Shown piece after piece: positions 46,682 to 62,003 of a stretch of DNA of 64,000 nt; position 1 is the stretch's first letter, and each line of letters opens with the position of its first letter. Below the pieces are notes generated by a model. The model worked only from the letters and a program-made list of their open reading frames with translations, made no database searches and had not been told where the DNA came from. The DNA lies in NCBI GenBank assembly GCA_018340805.1, contig JACMZG010000008.1:11844451-11908450 (forward strand), read 5' to 3'. The stretch is from Microvelia longipes (taxonomy: Eukaryota > Arthropoda > Insecta > Hemiptera > Veliidae). Made by a program: the position numbers and the translations under genes.

Positions 46682-49600
46682 AATTATATTATATAACATT
46701 TTTTCATGTTATTTCTAGGAATGTGTGTAGTATTTATAATATATATATAATATATATAATATATATATATATTATATATATATATATATATAATACTACA
46801 CACATTCCTAGAAAATAACATGAAAAAATGTTTGACTCCAGTATAAGTGAAATAGATAGATATAAATAATAAAATGATACCTTGGTTCGAGTTGTTGGGC
46901 TATTTTCCTTGCTTTAGTCCAATCCTGACCTGATATCAAAACATCAATAGCTTTTTTGACCATATCGACACTAAGCCAGAGCTGAGCAGCTATTGAGTGT
47001 TCTCCTATCTCCACAAGTCTGTCAGCTACAATATATCAAACATCAAATAGTATATTATGCTAATTGGCAGAAAATAAATTATGTGATGTTAATGGATATG
47101 ACCGTGGTAATGGACATTATGTGATGTTAATGGAATTATTAGTTTCAAGTGTTTTTAAGGCCTCCTGAGTGGTTTTTGCAAAGTTGTCTGTCCGTATATA
47201 TGTGTGTGTGTGTGTGTATCTGTTATCAACGTAGCGCCCAGTGTATTTATGCTAGAGAGTTGAAATTTTGTACAAAAATCAGTTTACCGTTGTAGTTGTG
47301 CTATTCGGAAAATATTTTTTTTATGACCCCATTAACCTTTGCATTGGATATAGTAAGACTGAGGTCTTGGCATGTAGGAGCTGCCAACACATCTTTTAAG
47401 CTTATACCTGCTGCAGTCAAAGAATTCAACCAAAGAACATATAGATAAAGAAAGATAGTCCTGAGATTTATTATTTCAGACAAGAAAAGGTTAGTTCTGT
47501 AGCCAGTAAACAGGAGCGCTAGTGTGTAATTTGGTAGTTTCATAACGCCAACTACATGAATGCACTACTATCATCTAATATTCAGCAAACTAATTCTAGC
47601 ACAAAGCTGATTAATCCAAATATTTGCTGTATATATATGTATGACACATTTCAAGTAGATACTAGTGTTGTTAAAATGGTAATAAAAAACGAGACCATTG
47701 CATAATACTAATTAGAAAAGTGGGAAGAATGTTATGATATAGAGAGTTAGTTTCAGAGCTCCCAAGATATCAGCACAGATTTCACCTCACCTTCTGCCTG
47801 ACTCTCTTGTATACCTTCCGACATTCTATACCCATTACATTCTTTGGGTTAAATAAATAAATAAATAAACCATTTATTGAAGATAAATACATTACAAGTA
47901 AAAGAAACTGAAATTTAAACTTTATTTTATATCTACAAATCGGGTTTTAACCCGTGGTTACCCTGTAGGGTTCGAGTTGCTATTTTGTCATCATATAATT
48001 GAGTATTTGAATAAGTTATGGTTATATTTTTAGTTTATTTTATAATATTTAATAATCATGAATATTATAACATTCATTTTTACAATTTAATTTATTTGTT
48101 CTTATTTTATTTTTAATAACACATAAGGTAAGCATGATTTCTGAATCATATGAACATATTTTTAAATAAATTTTTACTACTTTTTTGATTACATATCCTA
48201 TGTTATGTATGACAATTTTTATTTTTATTTAATTTTTATTCTTTACCTTATTATTTCTTTTGAGACGTTTTTGAATTGATATCATTTAGATGCTAAAAAA
48301 TGAGTTCCATTTTCCATCATTAGTTTAAAAGCTGTCCGAGTTCATCCTTTATTTATTCACGTTCCACTGCCATTATTCTGATTTATCATTTGGTTATTTG
48401 AGGTTTTACGAGAAAGTGTTAGTAAAAAAGTTAGAGAAAGTTCTGACTTTTGCTTGGGACATTCCTTGTTTTATTATTTTTAGCTTTTGCTTTAATTTTA
48501 GTAGACTTCTTATTCTCTTGCTTAGTCTGTTTAGTAGAATGTAAAGATTGTCTTATATTTAGATTACTAGTTTTAAATTCTTCTACAACCAAGGGGTTAT
48601 ATTTTATAACCGCGTATTTCCCAGCTTGTCTTGCAGCGAGCATTCTGGGTATCAGTATTTTTCTCTCATTTCTTACAATTAACGGATAATCTTCCCCTAT
48701 ACTGACATCCTCTTCAAGTGCGATTAGCTTAGCTTTATTTTTAACAACTTGTAACTTCTTTTTAAAAGTTACAAAAGTAACACGTACTGGATTCCTTGAT
48801 CTATTTTCCCATTTGCCTATTCTCTGAACGAAATCTATGTCTGAATCTGTTATATCTACCTCCATACCTGATTAAATATAGCTATAACAGTATCCTCCAG
48901 CTTGTCTTTTCTATATTATTAAGACCATGTATTATGACACTTTTTGTTAGCATGCATTTCCAGGTAAATTAGTCTATCTTCTGCTTCCTTAAGCTTTTCG
49001 TCATATCCACAACATTTGCTTCATATCTTCTATAAATGCCACTTCTAATTTCTTTGATTAAATCATAATTTCACGTCTAAAACATTCTTTAAATTCATTG
49101 ATTACTTCAATTAAATCTTTTTTACTCATAATTGCTGACTCCTTCTTAAATCTATATTAAAATTATTCTGAATATCTATATAAATTATTAATATATTTAG
49201 AATATACAAAAGAATTTATTTTAAATATAATTAGAAGATGATTTGTTATGAAATGATAATTGTTTAATTATTATTGTCCAGAATGTATGTATAGTTTACC
49301 AAAACAAAACACTAGGGTTTCCTGACCTGTTTACAAAATCCCCTCTTAATTAAGATTAGGGATTTATATTTAAACAAATGTAGTAAAAACGTGTGTATTT
49401 TTAAAAAAACTTTTTTACAATTATCGCTTTTAATTTTTCGATAGATATTTTTGAAATGATATAGCTTATAAATGAATATTTAATCTAATAAACTTAGCAA
49501 AAATATAAAGCTAGAATCACTTAAATCACTGGCTATTTTAATAAAAACTTGAGGACACGATGTAACCCTTTGCACTCTTTTGTAGCAACTCCCCATTCTT

Positions 49601-52600
49601 TGGGTTACATATATTATTTTTACCTCACAAAACTAGGTAGTTTTACTAGTAAAATAAAGGATTTGGCATACCAAGTACTTTTGCAACTTGAAGAGCCTCA
49701 TCATTACTCAGATACATATTAGTTATTCTTTCTGCTTCCTTCAAAGCTTTTAGTATAATCTCAGGGTGACTGCAATTATTCTGATTTACCTGTAATGAAA
49801 AGCAATATCAAGAGACCTCTATACCTTAAAACTTATGAAATAGGTAGGCTTCCATTGTTCACCGCTGGAAAACATGACTATGATCAACAGGTCATAGTCA
49901 TGAATGTTTCTAAAAATATCTAAGTCAATTAAAGGAGTGAAAGTTTTAAATTATTTTATATACTTGGTGATACAACAAATTAAAATACGTTGCTACGGCC
50001 TGTAGTTATAGTACTTTATTCCCTCTGTGAAATCAAAGTTTAGTGTCACTTTATTCCCTCTTGTAGAGGAAGTTTAGTGTCACTTACTTGGAAGTTTAGG
50101 TGTCACTTTATTCCCTCTTGTAGAGGAAGTTTAGTGTCACTTTATTCCCTCTTGTAGAGTGTCACTTTATTCCTCTTGTTAGAGGGAAGTTTAGTGTCAC
50201 TTTATTCCCTCTTGTGGAGGAAGTTTAGGGTCACTTTTTTCCCTCTACAAGAAGGAGAAAAGTACACTTTTTCTCTCTTATTGCGGTAAAACTAATTTTA
50301 ACTACCCACTGAGTTTTTTACTGATTAGACAAACACGGAAAAAAAATAAATAGAACAAAATAAATCTTTACGACGAAACACAGACATATTACACTTATCT
50401 ATTTAAATTTTTGCAGAAATACAAAAAATAATTTACTAAGATAGGGTGTGTATTCTCTAGTGATACATCTTTATGGTTTTAAGTGTATCCCCGTTTTAGT
50501 AATAATATAATCTGGTAATATAATATATGTATTGAGATAGAATATGTCCTCTATAGCAAGAGGGTTTGAGGTAACCCTCCAATGTATTGAGATAGGGTAT
50601 ACCCTCTATACTAAAATATATCTATGGATCTGCACAAGTTTAGGTGTTGTGTTATTTAGTGTTGCTTTATTAAAGGAATTATTCACATTTTTGAATTTTG
50701 GCAGTCATTAAAGATGTCATACACATTATCTGGAAAGCACAAGTAAAACTAAGGATTAATTTTTGTATGAAGATTTAACTCTCTCGCATAAACACACTGG
50801 GAACTATGATGATAACAAATCCACAATTATCATCAGAGAAGTTGAAAAAGTCACTCTGGAGGTCATAAAAACACCTAAAATAAATAATTTTGGGGAAATC
50901 CTGGTTTTAGGGTTTTGTTGCCAACCCATTACTTTTCTTATATTCCTAAACCAGTTAAAGCATATATGAGGAAAGTGAAATGGATCAACTCCACACTTTA
51001 ATTTATTTGAACAAGCATACTTTTTAAAAAGAAAACATTTGAAAACTTTCTAAAAGTGGGTTTCCTTGACTTAAAGGGTCTATAAATATTTACATGGTGA
51101 GGAGTAATTAAAGTTAATAGTTATTTAAGTTAAGTAAATCAAAATGAATTATTTAGTTTTACATAAAGATGTCTACTTGACATATTAGTAAGAAGCATGT
51201 AAACAGGGCTTCAGATAGACTTGACTTCAAGTAAATTTGATGTAACCATGTTAAAGAAGTAATAATGTCAATAGTGACATCTAGTAGATACAAGACTAAC
51301 CTTTAAATAAGAATTAACAGCAGACAAGTACTGTCCGTTTTGTTCCCACTGACTTGCCTCAGCGAATATAGCACCAGCATCTCTGAAAGCACGGCTACCA
51401 ACCTCCTTCTCGTACTCAGCTTCCACTGTTGCCAACTTAGATGGTAAATATTCTCTACACACTTTCAGTGCTTCCATCCACATACCACATTCCTACATTA
51501 ACAAACAGTTTAACCACAAAACTTAGGGAAAACCTTTAAAGTAAAAGTGTAGAAGAAGTTTCCCAAAAGAATAAAAACAGAGGATTTCAGCCACCAATTC
51601 TCAGGCTTTAAGCCTCAGAAGTTCTTTGTGTATTGGTTAAATTTGTACAAAACCTTCATTAAGAAGGTTGTTCATTGAGCAGGCTTGTCTGCTCCAAGCC
51701 CTTAACGGAGATTTTGGACAACATATAAAGACTTACCTTTCCGGCACAGTTGATGGCGAAAGTCGAAAGCCGGCTCTGCTATTTAAATATAGATATTCTT
51801 GTGGAAACGGACTTGACGGAATTTGTAGTTTGATCTTCATTAAGAGATATATTTTTGTAATTAGTAAATTAGTAAGTAAAACCATCTCTCAGTAACTTGT
51901 AAGTAACCAATCCACTATTACCATCAACTAAATTGTTTATATTGTTAAAAAAAAAAATAATTCAACATTTAGATAATAATGTTTAACAGCTCATAAGTAA
52001 CAGAAGTAATTCTGTAAGTAAATTAGTTATAAAAGTATATGAAAGAAATAAAAGTAAATATGAAAGTAATTCTGTAAGTAAATAAGTTATATAAGTATAT
52101 GAAAGAAATAAAAGTAAATATAAAAGTAATTCTGCAAGTAAATAAGTTATAAAAGTATATGAAAGAAATAAAAGTAAATATGAAAGTAATTCTGTAAGTA
52201 AATAAGTTATAAAAGTATATGAAAGAAATAAAAGTAAATATGAAAGTAAAAGTAAAAAGTTATAAAGTATATGAAAGAAATAAGTAACATGAAAGTAATT
52301 CTGTAAGTAAATAAGTTATAAAAGTATATGAAAGAAATAAAAGTAAACATGAAAGTAATTCTGTAAGTAAATAAGTTATAAAAGTATATGAAAGAAATAA
52401 AAGTAAACATGAAAGTAATTCTGTAAGTAAATAAGTTATAAAAGTATATGAAAGAAATAAAAGTAAACATGAAAGTATTCTGTAAGTATAATAAGTTATA
52501 AAAGTATATGAAAGAAATATAAGTAAACATGAAAGTAATAACCCATAAAATAAATAATCTAGTTCTATTTTAATTGACAGGGAATAATGGACTACCTTGT

Positions 52601-55022
52601 ACTGGTGTACTATGATATCAGGTTTCTGAGCCCTAAGCAGTAAGGATTCAAACTTAGTGAAGTTGTTATTAGAGAACTCGTGTTTAGCCTGAGCCAGGAG
52701 AACTTGCTGGACGCTGCTCTCGTCTCCCGACTCCTCAGCCACTCTCTCAGCACTGTCCCACTCTTTACTGTGAATGTACCTACAAACATGAGAGCTTATT
52801 GATAGCATTATAGAACATTAAATAAGACTAATATTAAGATTTAATATTTCATACATTGGTTTAAGCTAAAAGCAAAAACCAACAAAGAAAAATATGTCAC
52901 AATAACCAATTTACAGAAAATTAACTTTTGAAAATCAACAAAGTCTTAATGATGTAGAAGACATTGCTAGTTAGTAAAGCTTTTATTTATGTTCTATATT
53001 TCTTATCGGGCAGATTTTTTGTTTTCTCCAGTAATTTGTTAAAGAACTGAATGCCTTGGATCAAAGATTAATAAGTATACTAGATTATAGGTATACTAAA
53101 TAATCTTTGCCTTGGATATGGTGGCCAACTGAGAGTCACCCGTGGTGTAGTGGTTAAGGTACGCGGCCAATACACAGAATGAATAGACTTTAGTCATGGG
53201 TTCAATCCCAGCAAGGGCCTCCAGGATTTTTATGAGAAGGATAAAAATTATGCGTACCACATCCTTCAGAAGGGACGTAAAGCCAGTGGTCTCGAGCCTA
53301 TGCTTTGTCAGGTACATGTTAAAGATCCCTAACCCTAAATGAAACTGGGTATAGGCAAAATTTAGGACCCTCATAGTAGATTCATTATAATACTATAGTG
53401 TGTCTGCTACTACTAGTTTAAAGGTGTGGAGGTTTGGGTTTTAACAGTGAGAGCACGTGTTGTTTCTCAGTTTTTCACTATACTATAAGAGTCAGTGAAA
53501 ATATGTATGATTGTTTGAAAAGGCATGAGAGGAACCATAGAAATTCACGGCTCTTCTGTCGAGATTAGATGAAATATACCTACACTTGAAATTAAAAGGA
53601 GTAGAACACTATCTTAGGGAGCTGGCAAAAAGGGCCCAACCACGTGGCCAACTTGCCTGGTAGTTACTACCACTCCCCCATATTACTATCACTACTAATA
53701 CTATGGTGGCCAACCTCAGACATTTTAAGATGATGCTTTGGTACAGCAATTTTAAATTTATTTCCCGTGTTATAACTATGAATACTTTGGTGCTGCTCAA
53801 GGCTATTTACATTGGACTAATTCTCTATACATATACATGGGAATAATTCTAGCGTGGAGGTCCGCATCCTGGGTAAATTTCCTTAGACATGTGTGAATCT
53901 GTAGCTAACAATCTTACAATTTGAGCAGTAGCTCTACTACTTGTTAGTATTTTTTCAAAGGGAATGTATATTCATGTCATTGGTTAAACAAAACTAAGAT
54001 GATCCTTCCAAAGTTGGCATTGTACACCATTATATACAATAATTTAAAAGTTATAATTTACCTATACTTAAAAGGACCCAAAAAATGAGTAAAAGTAGTA
54101 ATGCTACTGCACAAGTAGTAAAGCATAAACCGAAAACTTAAGCAAGAAATGGATTGTTAAGCACAAAAGCAAAAATAATTCGACTGACATGCTGACCAGC
54201 ACACAAGAATTATTTAGTAGTTATAAACATATGCAATGAAAATAATAATAAAACATTTCCTTCCTGCTTAACATAGGTAAGCATGGTTATATACCAGGTT
54301 ATAACATAGGTAAGCATGGTTATATACATTATAACTATATTATCATTCCCATCCAAAATCAGAACAACCTTTATTGTCAGAAAAACTTTAATATAAATAC
54401 AAAGAAAATAAAATCAAAAAATACAAATTAATTATAATAACAGATAGGTTTTAATCTGTTGACAGCCACTTTATATCACAATTATATCCAAATTTTGATT
54501 GGTTTAGGTCTCCATTATCCTTTCCTAATTATAACTACATTGTTATTCAAATATAAACCTGAACTTACATAAGTACAGCTTCTTTGGGTTTATTAGCTTT
54601 GACAAAATGTTCTTCAGCTTGTTTGAATTTACCATCATCTTCCAGAGTCATGGCGTACTTGTAGTGAACATCACCTAGCTTGGACTTGAGTCCACTCTGA
54701 GCCAGCTCAAACCCAAACTCAAACTGAAAACAATGAAGTGCAGTGAATAATATGGTATGGTATAATATAAATGAATGTAAATTAAGTTACGTAATTTTTA
54801 AAATCACCACTAGGTACTCATAACATAGGGGTAATAATTTTGATTTTACGTCTAGTTTGTTTTATTTTGATCATAACACTATTGTTCTTATTTAAATTTC
54901 CTTTGCCTTTTTATTATTTTAATCAAAGCTTATTTTCATAAGTTGTAAAATAAGATAATGCCTGTTTAGAGCCTTGCAGCTTATCAGGGATAACCTTCTG
55001 GGAACCACCACAGGTTGTTGTG

Positions 55023-55091
<69 letters not shown>

Positions 55092-58000
55092 CTAGAATAA
55101 GTGGCACAAATCATCAAAATGGCTGAATACAAGGCAAATGGCATGGTATAACAAATAAATAATATTAATATACAATTCTCCTTCAGAGTGAACCACAGGC
55201 CTACCAAGTAGTGGCCAAAAAGCCACAGATATTTTTATAAATAAATTAAGGAAGCTTAGTTCCATATTTGACAGCTTGTTTCAATACATAATCATATTTT
55301 AATACAAACAAATTATTCTCTTTCACGAAGATCAAAGTAATATATTATTCTGTACCTGGTATGAATCACAGGCATAGTCAATGCACTGCTCTAGTAGGTT
55401 TAATTTATTAAGAAGTTTGACAGCTGATTCAGTGCTCAGCGATTTAGCCCATAAATAAGCAACCTGCTCTCCTGCTCTATCACCTCCATGCTCCTTAGCT
55501 ACCTAAACCATCAATAATGGATAATAAATAATAAATGTTGTAGTTTAAATTCTGTTCTTAACAACAACAGTGTTTTAGCAGAGTACAATGGCAGAGAAAT
55601 ATTAGTACTTAACTCTCTCACTTCTAGACCCCTATTACTGTGTTTTGTTATCCAAGTCCTCCCTCTCAGTATTAGTTTCTTTTTTTTGTTAAGTAATAAA
55701 AATGTTGATTGTTTTTTGTCTTCTTTTGTTATTTGTTTAGTTTTTATCCTAGGTCTGAGCCCCTGCTCCTGTCAAATGCAACTAACACTATCCACTTTTT
55801 TTTATTAATATATTTGTATTTTTATTATTATATTCATCAGCTTTCATTGGTTCCCACCAATAATTTGAAATTCATAAATTGGAATGAACTGCTACCAATT
55901 ATGCTAAAATTAATTGCCCTATTTAAAGCAACCTAATTGATAGAAGCATAACCGTTAAGAGGTATTATCTTCCACTAATGAATAACGCATTCCTACTGAT
56001 TATACAACCTTTAAGTGATTAATGACAATTTTTTAAAGAAAATTTTGCTTCCAACTTAAACACTTTCATTCTACATGAAAATATAAACAACTCTATGGAA
56101 ATCATAGTATAACCTGATCTTTAAGTTTTGCTGATTTCAGAACTAGGAAACTTTGAAGATGTTGGTAATCGTAACATTTATTTGATTTAAAAGTGGCACC
56201 ATAAGCCAAAAACTGATAGATATACTAAACGAATTGTTTGTAGCTTACATACACATAAAAATATCTGAGTGTTACCAACTTCAGTTGGTAACACAGTTTG
56301 ATATTTGTTACCAAAATATCAAAAATTTAAATTAAGATAATGCATGTCATCTTACGGAAAATATGGATAGAAGTAAATTGAAAGCTAGTAAAATAAGAGT
56401 CACCCGTAGTGTAGTGGTTACGGTACGCAGCCAATACACAGAATGAATGGACTTTAAACTTCCGAGTTCATTTAGTCATAGGTTCAATCCCAGCACGGGC
56501 CGCTGGGATTTTCATGAGAGGGATAAAAATTCTGTGTACCACGTCCTTTAGAAGGGACGTAAAGCCAGTGGTCTCGAGCCTGTCAGGAGTACCTTGTCAG
56601 GTACTTGTTAAAGATCCCTTACCCTAAATGAAACTGGGTATAGGTAAAATTTAGGACCCTCATAGTAGATTCATTATAATACTAGAGTGTCTGTCTTGTA
56701 GTTTGAAGTTTATGGAGGTTTGGTTTAACAGCGAGGGCACATGTTGTTCCTAGTTTTCACTAGACTATAAGAGTCAGTGAAAATATGTATGATTGCTTGA
56801 AAAAAGCATGAGAGGAACCATAGAAATCCACAGCTCTTCTTTGACATTAAAAGGAGTAGTACACTATCTCAGGGAGCTGGGGATATGTCTATCTTAGGGG
56901 GCCTACTTGCCTGGTAGTTACTACCACTCCCCCCCCCCATATTACTACTATTACTAAATTAAAAGCTAATCAACTGTATGTCATTACCTTATACGCTTGT
57001 TCCCACATATTGGCAGACCTGAGCATTTTGACAGCCAGTTTCCATTCACCAGCACTTACATAGTGAAGTTCAGCACCAGACATGTTGCCTGATGACTCAA
57101 GCTGCTGGGCCAGAGCAAGATGTGTTGTGCTCACTAGCTCAGGGTGGTATTCTTCAACAAGCTTCATCATCTATGAAGAAAAATACCAAGAAATAAAAAA
57201 GGATATTGCACTTATTCATTTGATACTTTGTACATTCGTAAGAAGTATTGTGGTTGTTTCATGTAAACAAATACCTGTACATCAATAAATGAGATAGGTG
57301 GCACAAAATGTATTTAATAATGTAAGAATTCTTTTATGGCTTGAAATTAGTTAAAGTTACAACGATTAAAATATATATAATATATATATTTTATTTTCAT
57401 TTTATTTGGTGATCTGAACTTACCGGCTTGAATCTGAAAACACCACTTCAATTTCACTTCGAGAATCAACACGTTTAGTTAAGGATTCTTTAGTAAATTT
57501 TTTGAATCTAACCCAAGTCAACTCGGTACTAAATTCAATGGATAGAAAACTAGATTTAATATTTACAAATTTTCCTAGTTTAATTCAAGTCAAAAAGTCT
57601 GATATTAGTATTATTAATGAAGATATATTGCATTCTACTATTAATCTTAATGTTAACTATTTTTCTAAGAATGTAGACAATTTAAAACTAGAAGAAGTCT
57701 GTTATGACTTTAAAAATGGTGATTTTGTTGGTCTGAATCATTTCCTTAAATCAATTCCATGGTACATTATAAACATTAACTACAATATTGACCATTGTGT
57801 TGATATTTTTTACCAAATTATATTTTATGGTATTGAAAAATTCATTCCCAAAATTAAAGTTTCAAATTTTAAATCCTTTCCCTCTTGGAATACCTCTGAG
57901 CTAATAAATCTAATTTTTAAAGAGAAAATGAATCACAATATATACAAAGCTACTGGAGACATCAAATTTTATGGAGCTGATTTAAATACCTCAGTAGAGC

Positions 58001-61000
58001 TTGTTACCAAACCTACTTAGAAAAAATTGAAAAACTCTGTTACAATCAATGTTAAATCCTTTTGGAATTATGTTAATTCTCTAAAGAATGACTCAGGTAT
58101 TCCTAGTGAAATGTATTTAAATGACCAAACCTGTTCTGATGGAACAGATATTGCTAATCTATTTGCAAGCCATTTAGTTCAGTTTATTCTAACGACACTG
58201 AACCTCTACACACCTAATTATGATTATAACAGTTACCTTAATATATCTTCTTACAAAATCCCTATTTCTGTCATTTTAAGTAAACTTTTAACAATAGATA
58301 TAAATAAATCACCTGGACTTGATTTAATTCCTTCTTTGCTTCTAAAAAAAATGTGCAGATTCTCTTGCAACCCTCTCTTTATTTTTTTAATATATCTCTA
58401 ACACTGGTATTTTTCCCAGTTTAATGGGAAAAATATTTCCCCTTCCATTTTAATGGAAGGTTTCATTTGCGACACCTATTTAAATCTGGAGATAGAGCTA
58501 ATGTAATTAACTACAGACCCATTTCTATTCAAAGTTGCTTTCCTAAATTATTTGATAGTATTATTTGTGAATTTCTTTTCAAAGATATCCATCCTTAAAT
58601 CATTTCTGAACAGCATGGCTTTTCCCCTGGTCGCTCTACTTCTACTAATCTATTATTTTTTCAAAAGTATATATTGGAATCATTCTGTGATGGTTTGCAA
58701 GTAGATTGTGTATATACAGATTTCTCTACAGCATTTGATAAAATTTGTATTGTTTTATTAATAGCCAAATTAAAAGCTTTAGGTTTTCATAGTCCTATTA
58801 TATCATGGTTAGAAAGTTTCCTGACTGACAGGAGTCAAATTGTCAGAATAAAGCAATTTAAGTCAGCCCCCATTCTTTGTTTTATCAGGAGTGCCCCAAG
58901 GGTCCCATTCGGGCCCCTTATTGTTTCTAATATTTATTAACGACATAAAACCTTTTTTATTAGGTATCCTTTTTTTATTATTTGCTGATGACCTTAAGCT
59001 TTTTCTGGCTATTCGCTCTTTAATAGATTTCATACAGCTGCAAAAAGCTTTAAATAATCTTTTTAAATGGTGCAAAATAAATTGTCTAAATTTAAATATT
59101 TTTAAATGTGCAATAATTTCTTACTCTAGAACCTCTGATGTAGTCTCATAATTATTCATTAAATAGTGCTGTGTTAAAAAGAACTTACTGTTACCAAAGA
59201 TTTAGGTATAATATTTGATGAAAAATTAACATTCTCAGAACATTATATTAGTATTAAAGCTAAATGTTACCAAATTTTAGGTTTTATTCTTCGCAATTCC
59301 AAAAATTTTTCAAATATAGAAACAATAGTTCAATTTTTTTAAAAACTCTTATAAGACTTATAGGTGAGTATGCCTCTATTATATGGAATCCATATTATGT
59401 TTGCCATGAAAATCTTTTAGAGCATGTTCAGCATAAATTCTTTAGAGCTATCAATTTCAAAACTAAAATCTGTCATCCACATTCTGTTGACTATAGTCTT
59501 TTTGAAATCTTTTATGATATACCACCTATGTCGATTAGAAGAAAATACTTTGATCTAATATTTCTCTATAAATTAATCAATAACAAAATTGACTACTCTC
59601 AACTTCTTACCTATATTAATTTTATGTTTCCTAATTACATAATACTAGAAACTCCTTGTTATTTAATTGAATACTAGAAAACTCCTTGTTTATTTAATGT
59701 TCCTAATTACCATAATACTAGAAACTCCTTGTTTATTTAATGTTCCTAATTACCATAAATACTAGAACTCCTGTTATTTAATGTCCTAATTACCATAATA
59801 CTAGAAACTCCTTGTTATTTAATGTTCCTAATTACCATAATACTAGAAACTCCTTGTTATTTAATGTTCAATTTAGTCAAACCAATAGTAATATTTTTAT
59901 ACTATCCAATAGTAAATATTTTATTAGTATATTTTTAAATCAAAATTGTATTATTACTATAAAAAAATAAATAAATAAAATAAATAATTTTATTTTTAAA
60001 ACTTTTATTGTATTAATAAAAGTCTTGTCTTTCTTTAAATAAAAATAAATAAATAAATAAAATAAATTTATATAAATAAGATATAAATGTTTTATTAAAA
60101 TTATTTTTCTTCATTTTTGTTTTGTTTTAGATATTAACTTTGTTTATTATACATATCATTTATATTTTGAACATCATACTTCATTTTAAACATTATATCA
60201 TTTTTTTTTTTAATTAAATCTTAGCATTTTAATGATTTATATTTAAATACTATTTTTCTTTTATTTTTTTGATTATTTCAATATAATTATTTTTGTATTT
60301 TGTTTGTAAAGAATAGTTGTTCAGACTTGTGTAAAAGTATTTTGTAAAAGGACCTAGGTCCGTATATGTATAAATAAATATAGGGTCAGTGATGATTTTT
60401 TAAACTTTTTATATCTATACACATAGTTCTGAATTTCCTTAACTTGACAATGTTGGCACCATTGAAAAAATTAATAATCGCCATATTATATAAAAAAAAA
60501 AGTTGTTTTGTTTTTCAATCATCAATAGGGTCAATTCCATGTCAAATAATCACAAAAAAGTACATTATTGGACTTGATGTCACCGATTTTAATATAAGTT
60601 GGCTGACAGGTAGGCACCATAAAAGAAAGAAAAAACTCAGATTTTTGGCTCATTCGGTGTAGCCATAGTGCTTCAGTAGGCTGCTGAATTGTCTAAATAT
60701 ATAATTTTTCATCATTTCTTTGACTACAAAAATGGCTGTAGGTTATGATTTTTATTTTGGTGGCATTTCAATGCTTAAACTTGGTCCTTTCAAATAGATT
60801 CTACATAATTTTGGATAATTAGTTATAAGTTTTAATTATGTGCAAATATAAAAGAAAAATTGGTCTCAGTATGTTGACTTCAACGGACTGTCATCAGCAC
60901 TGCTTGATATTATCTATGGAGTGAAACTAGGCTCAGGATTAGCCCCGCTTCTCTTCATTTTATTTATAAATGATCTGGCATTCTCCATAGAGAACCTCTA

Positions 61001-61926
61001 TTTATTTATTTCCCTTTTCGCTGATGATTGTGTCTTATACTGACGTAGGGTTTTATCGCTCGAAGAACTGCTCATGAGACTTCAGGAGTTTTTGCTGATC
61101 ACTTGAAAGTTGGTGCCAAGCAAATGGCCTTAAATGAATAAAGATAAGACCCAAGAGCTCATATTTTCGCTAACAAAAAAAGGATTGGAGTCAGTTAATT
61201 ACCTTGGTCTACAAATAGATAATCGTCTGTCCTGCCAGGATCACACCCAGAAACTTTCATCTAAGCTGGCATCATGCCTATTATGCTTCGTACTTCTTTA
61301 ACTACCTCCATAGAAATATTAATGAAATGTATTTCATGCATTCTTTATGAGCAAACTGTCATATCGGAGTCATTGCATGGGGGAAATTCAGACCAAAACA
61401 ACAAATATTCATCTTGCAAAAAGCAGCTATAAGGATCATCTTCGGCTTGCAGCCAAGAATTAGTTGTGTAGGATACTTTAAAAAAGCAAACTGCTTAACC
61501 ATGCCCAGTCTCTTCATCTACCACTGCTTGATGGAAGTAAAGAATCAGGAGCTGACCTGGACAACACCAACTCACCAGTACAACACCCGGGGAAAGGATC
61601 TGGCCATTCCCTTCTGTCGACTAGCGACTACACAAAGGTGTTCTCCCCAACAAATTGGTCTCAACTTACTCAACCACAAAGAAAAGAGGAACCTACCACA
61701 CAACTTTAAATCATTTATTAAAAAGAGTCTCAAAGAAGCTCAACTGAGCCTCTACTCAGTTGAGGAGTTTTTTTACAAAAGTTTTTTTAAAATTTAAATT
61801 TTGACGACAGTACTGTCATTTTATGGCTTATACTTATAAATATGTTATTTATGTTAAAAATGCTAGTATCTCAAAAAGCCAAATCATAAAAGTTACTGTA
61901 CTTAAATATAGTTTATTTAGTTATTA

Positions 61927-62003
<77 letters not shown>

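Noticed and set aside
47301..47543. 80-codon minus-strand ORF as an extra IFT172 exon
   Set aside because: It does not resemble the protein, and the neighbouring exons already join in frame.
50763..50969. 68-codon ORF
   Set aside because: Lies in a dispersed repeat related to 33940-34220, where the frame is not kept.
52207..52808. [17 protein letters not shown] repeat proteins
   Set aside because: Frames through the 60-bp minisatellite; only 52596-52779 is coding, as an IFT172 exon.
53142..53209. tRNA gene
   Set aside because: A and B boxes are present but no acceptor or anticodon stem closes; it is the head of a SINE with a second copy at 56396.
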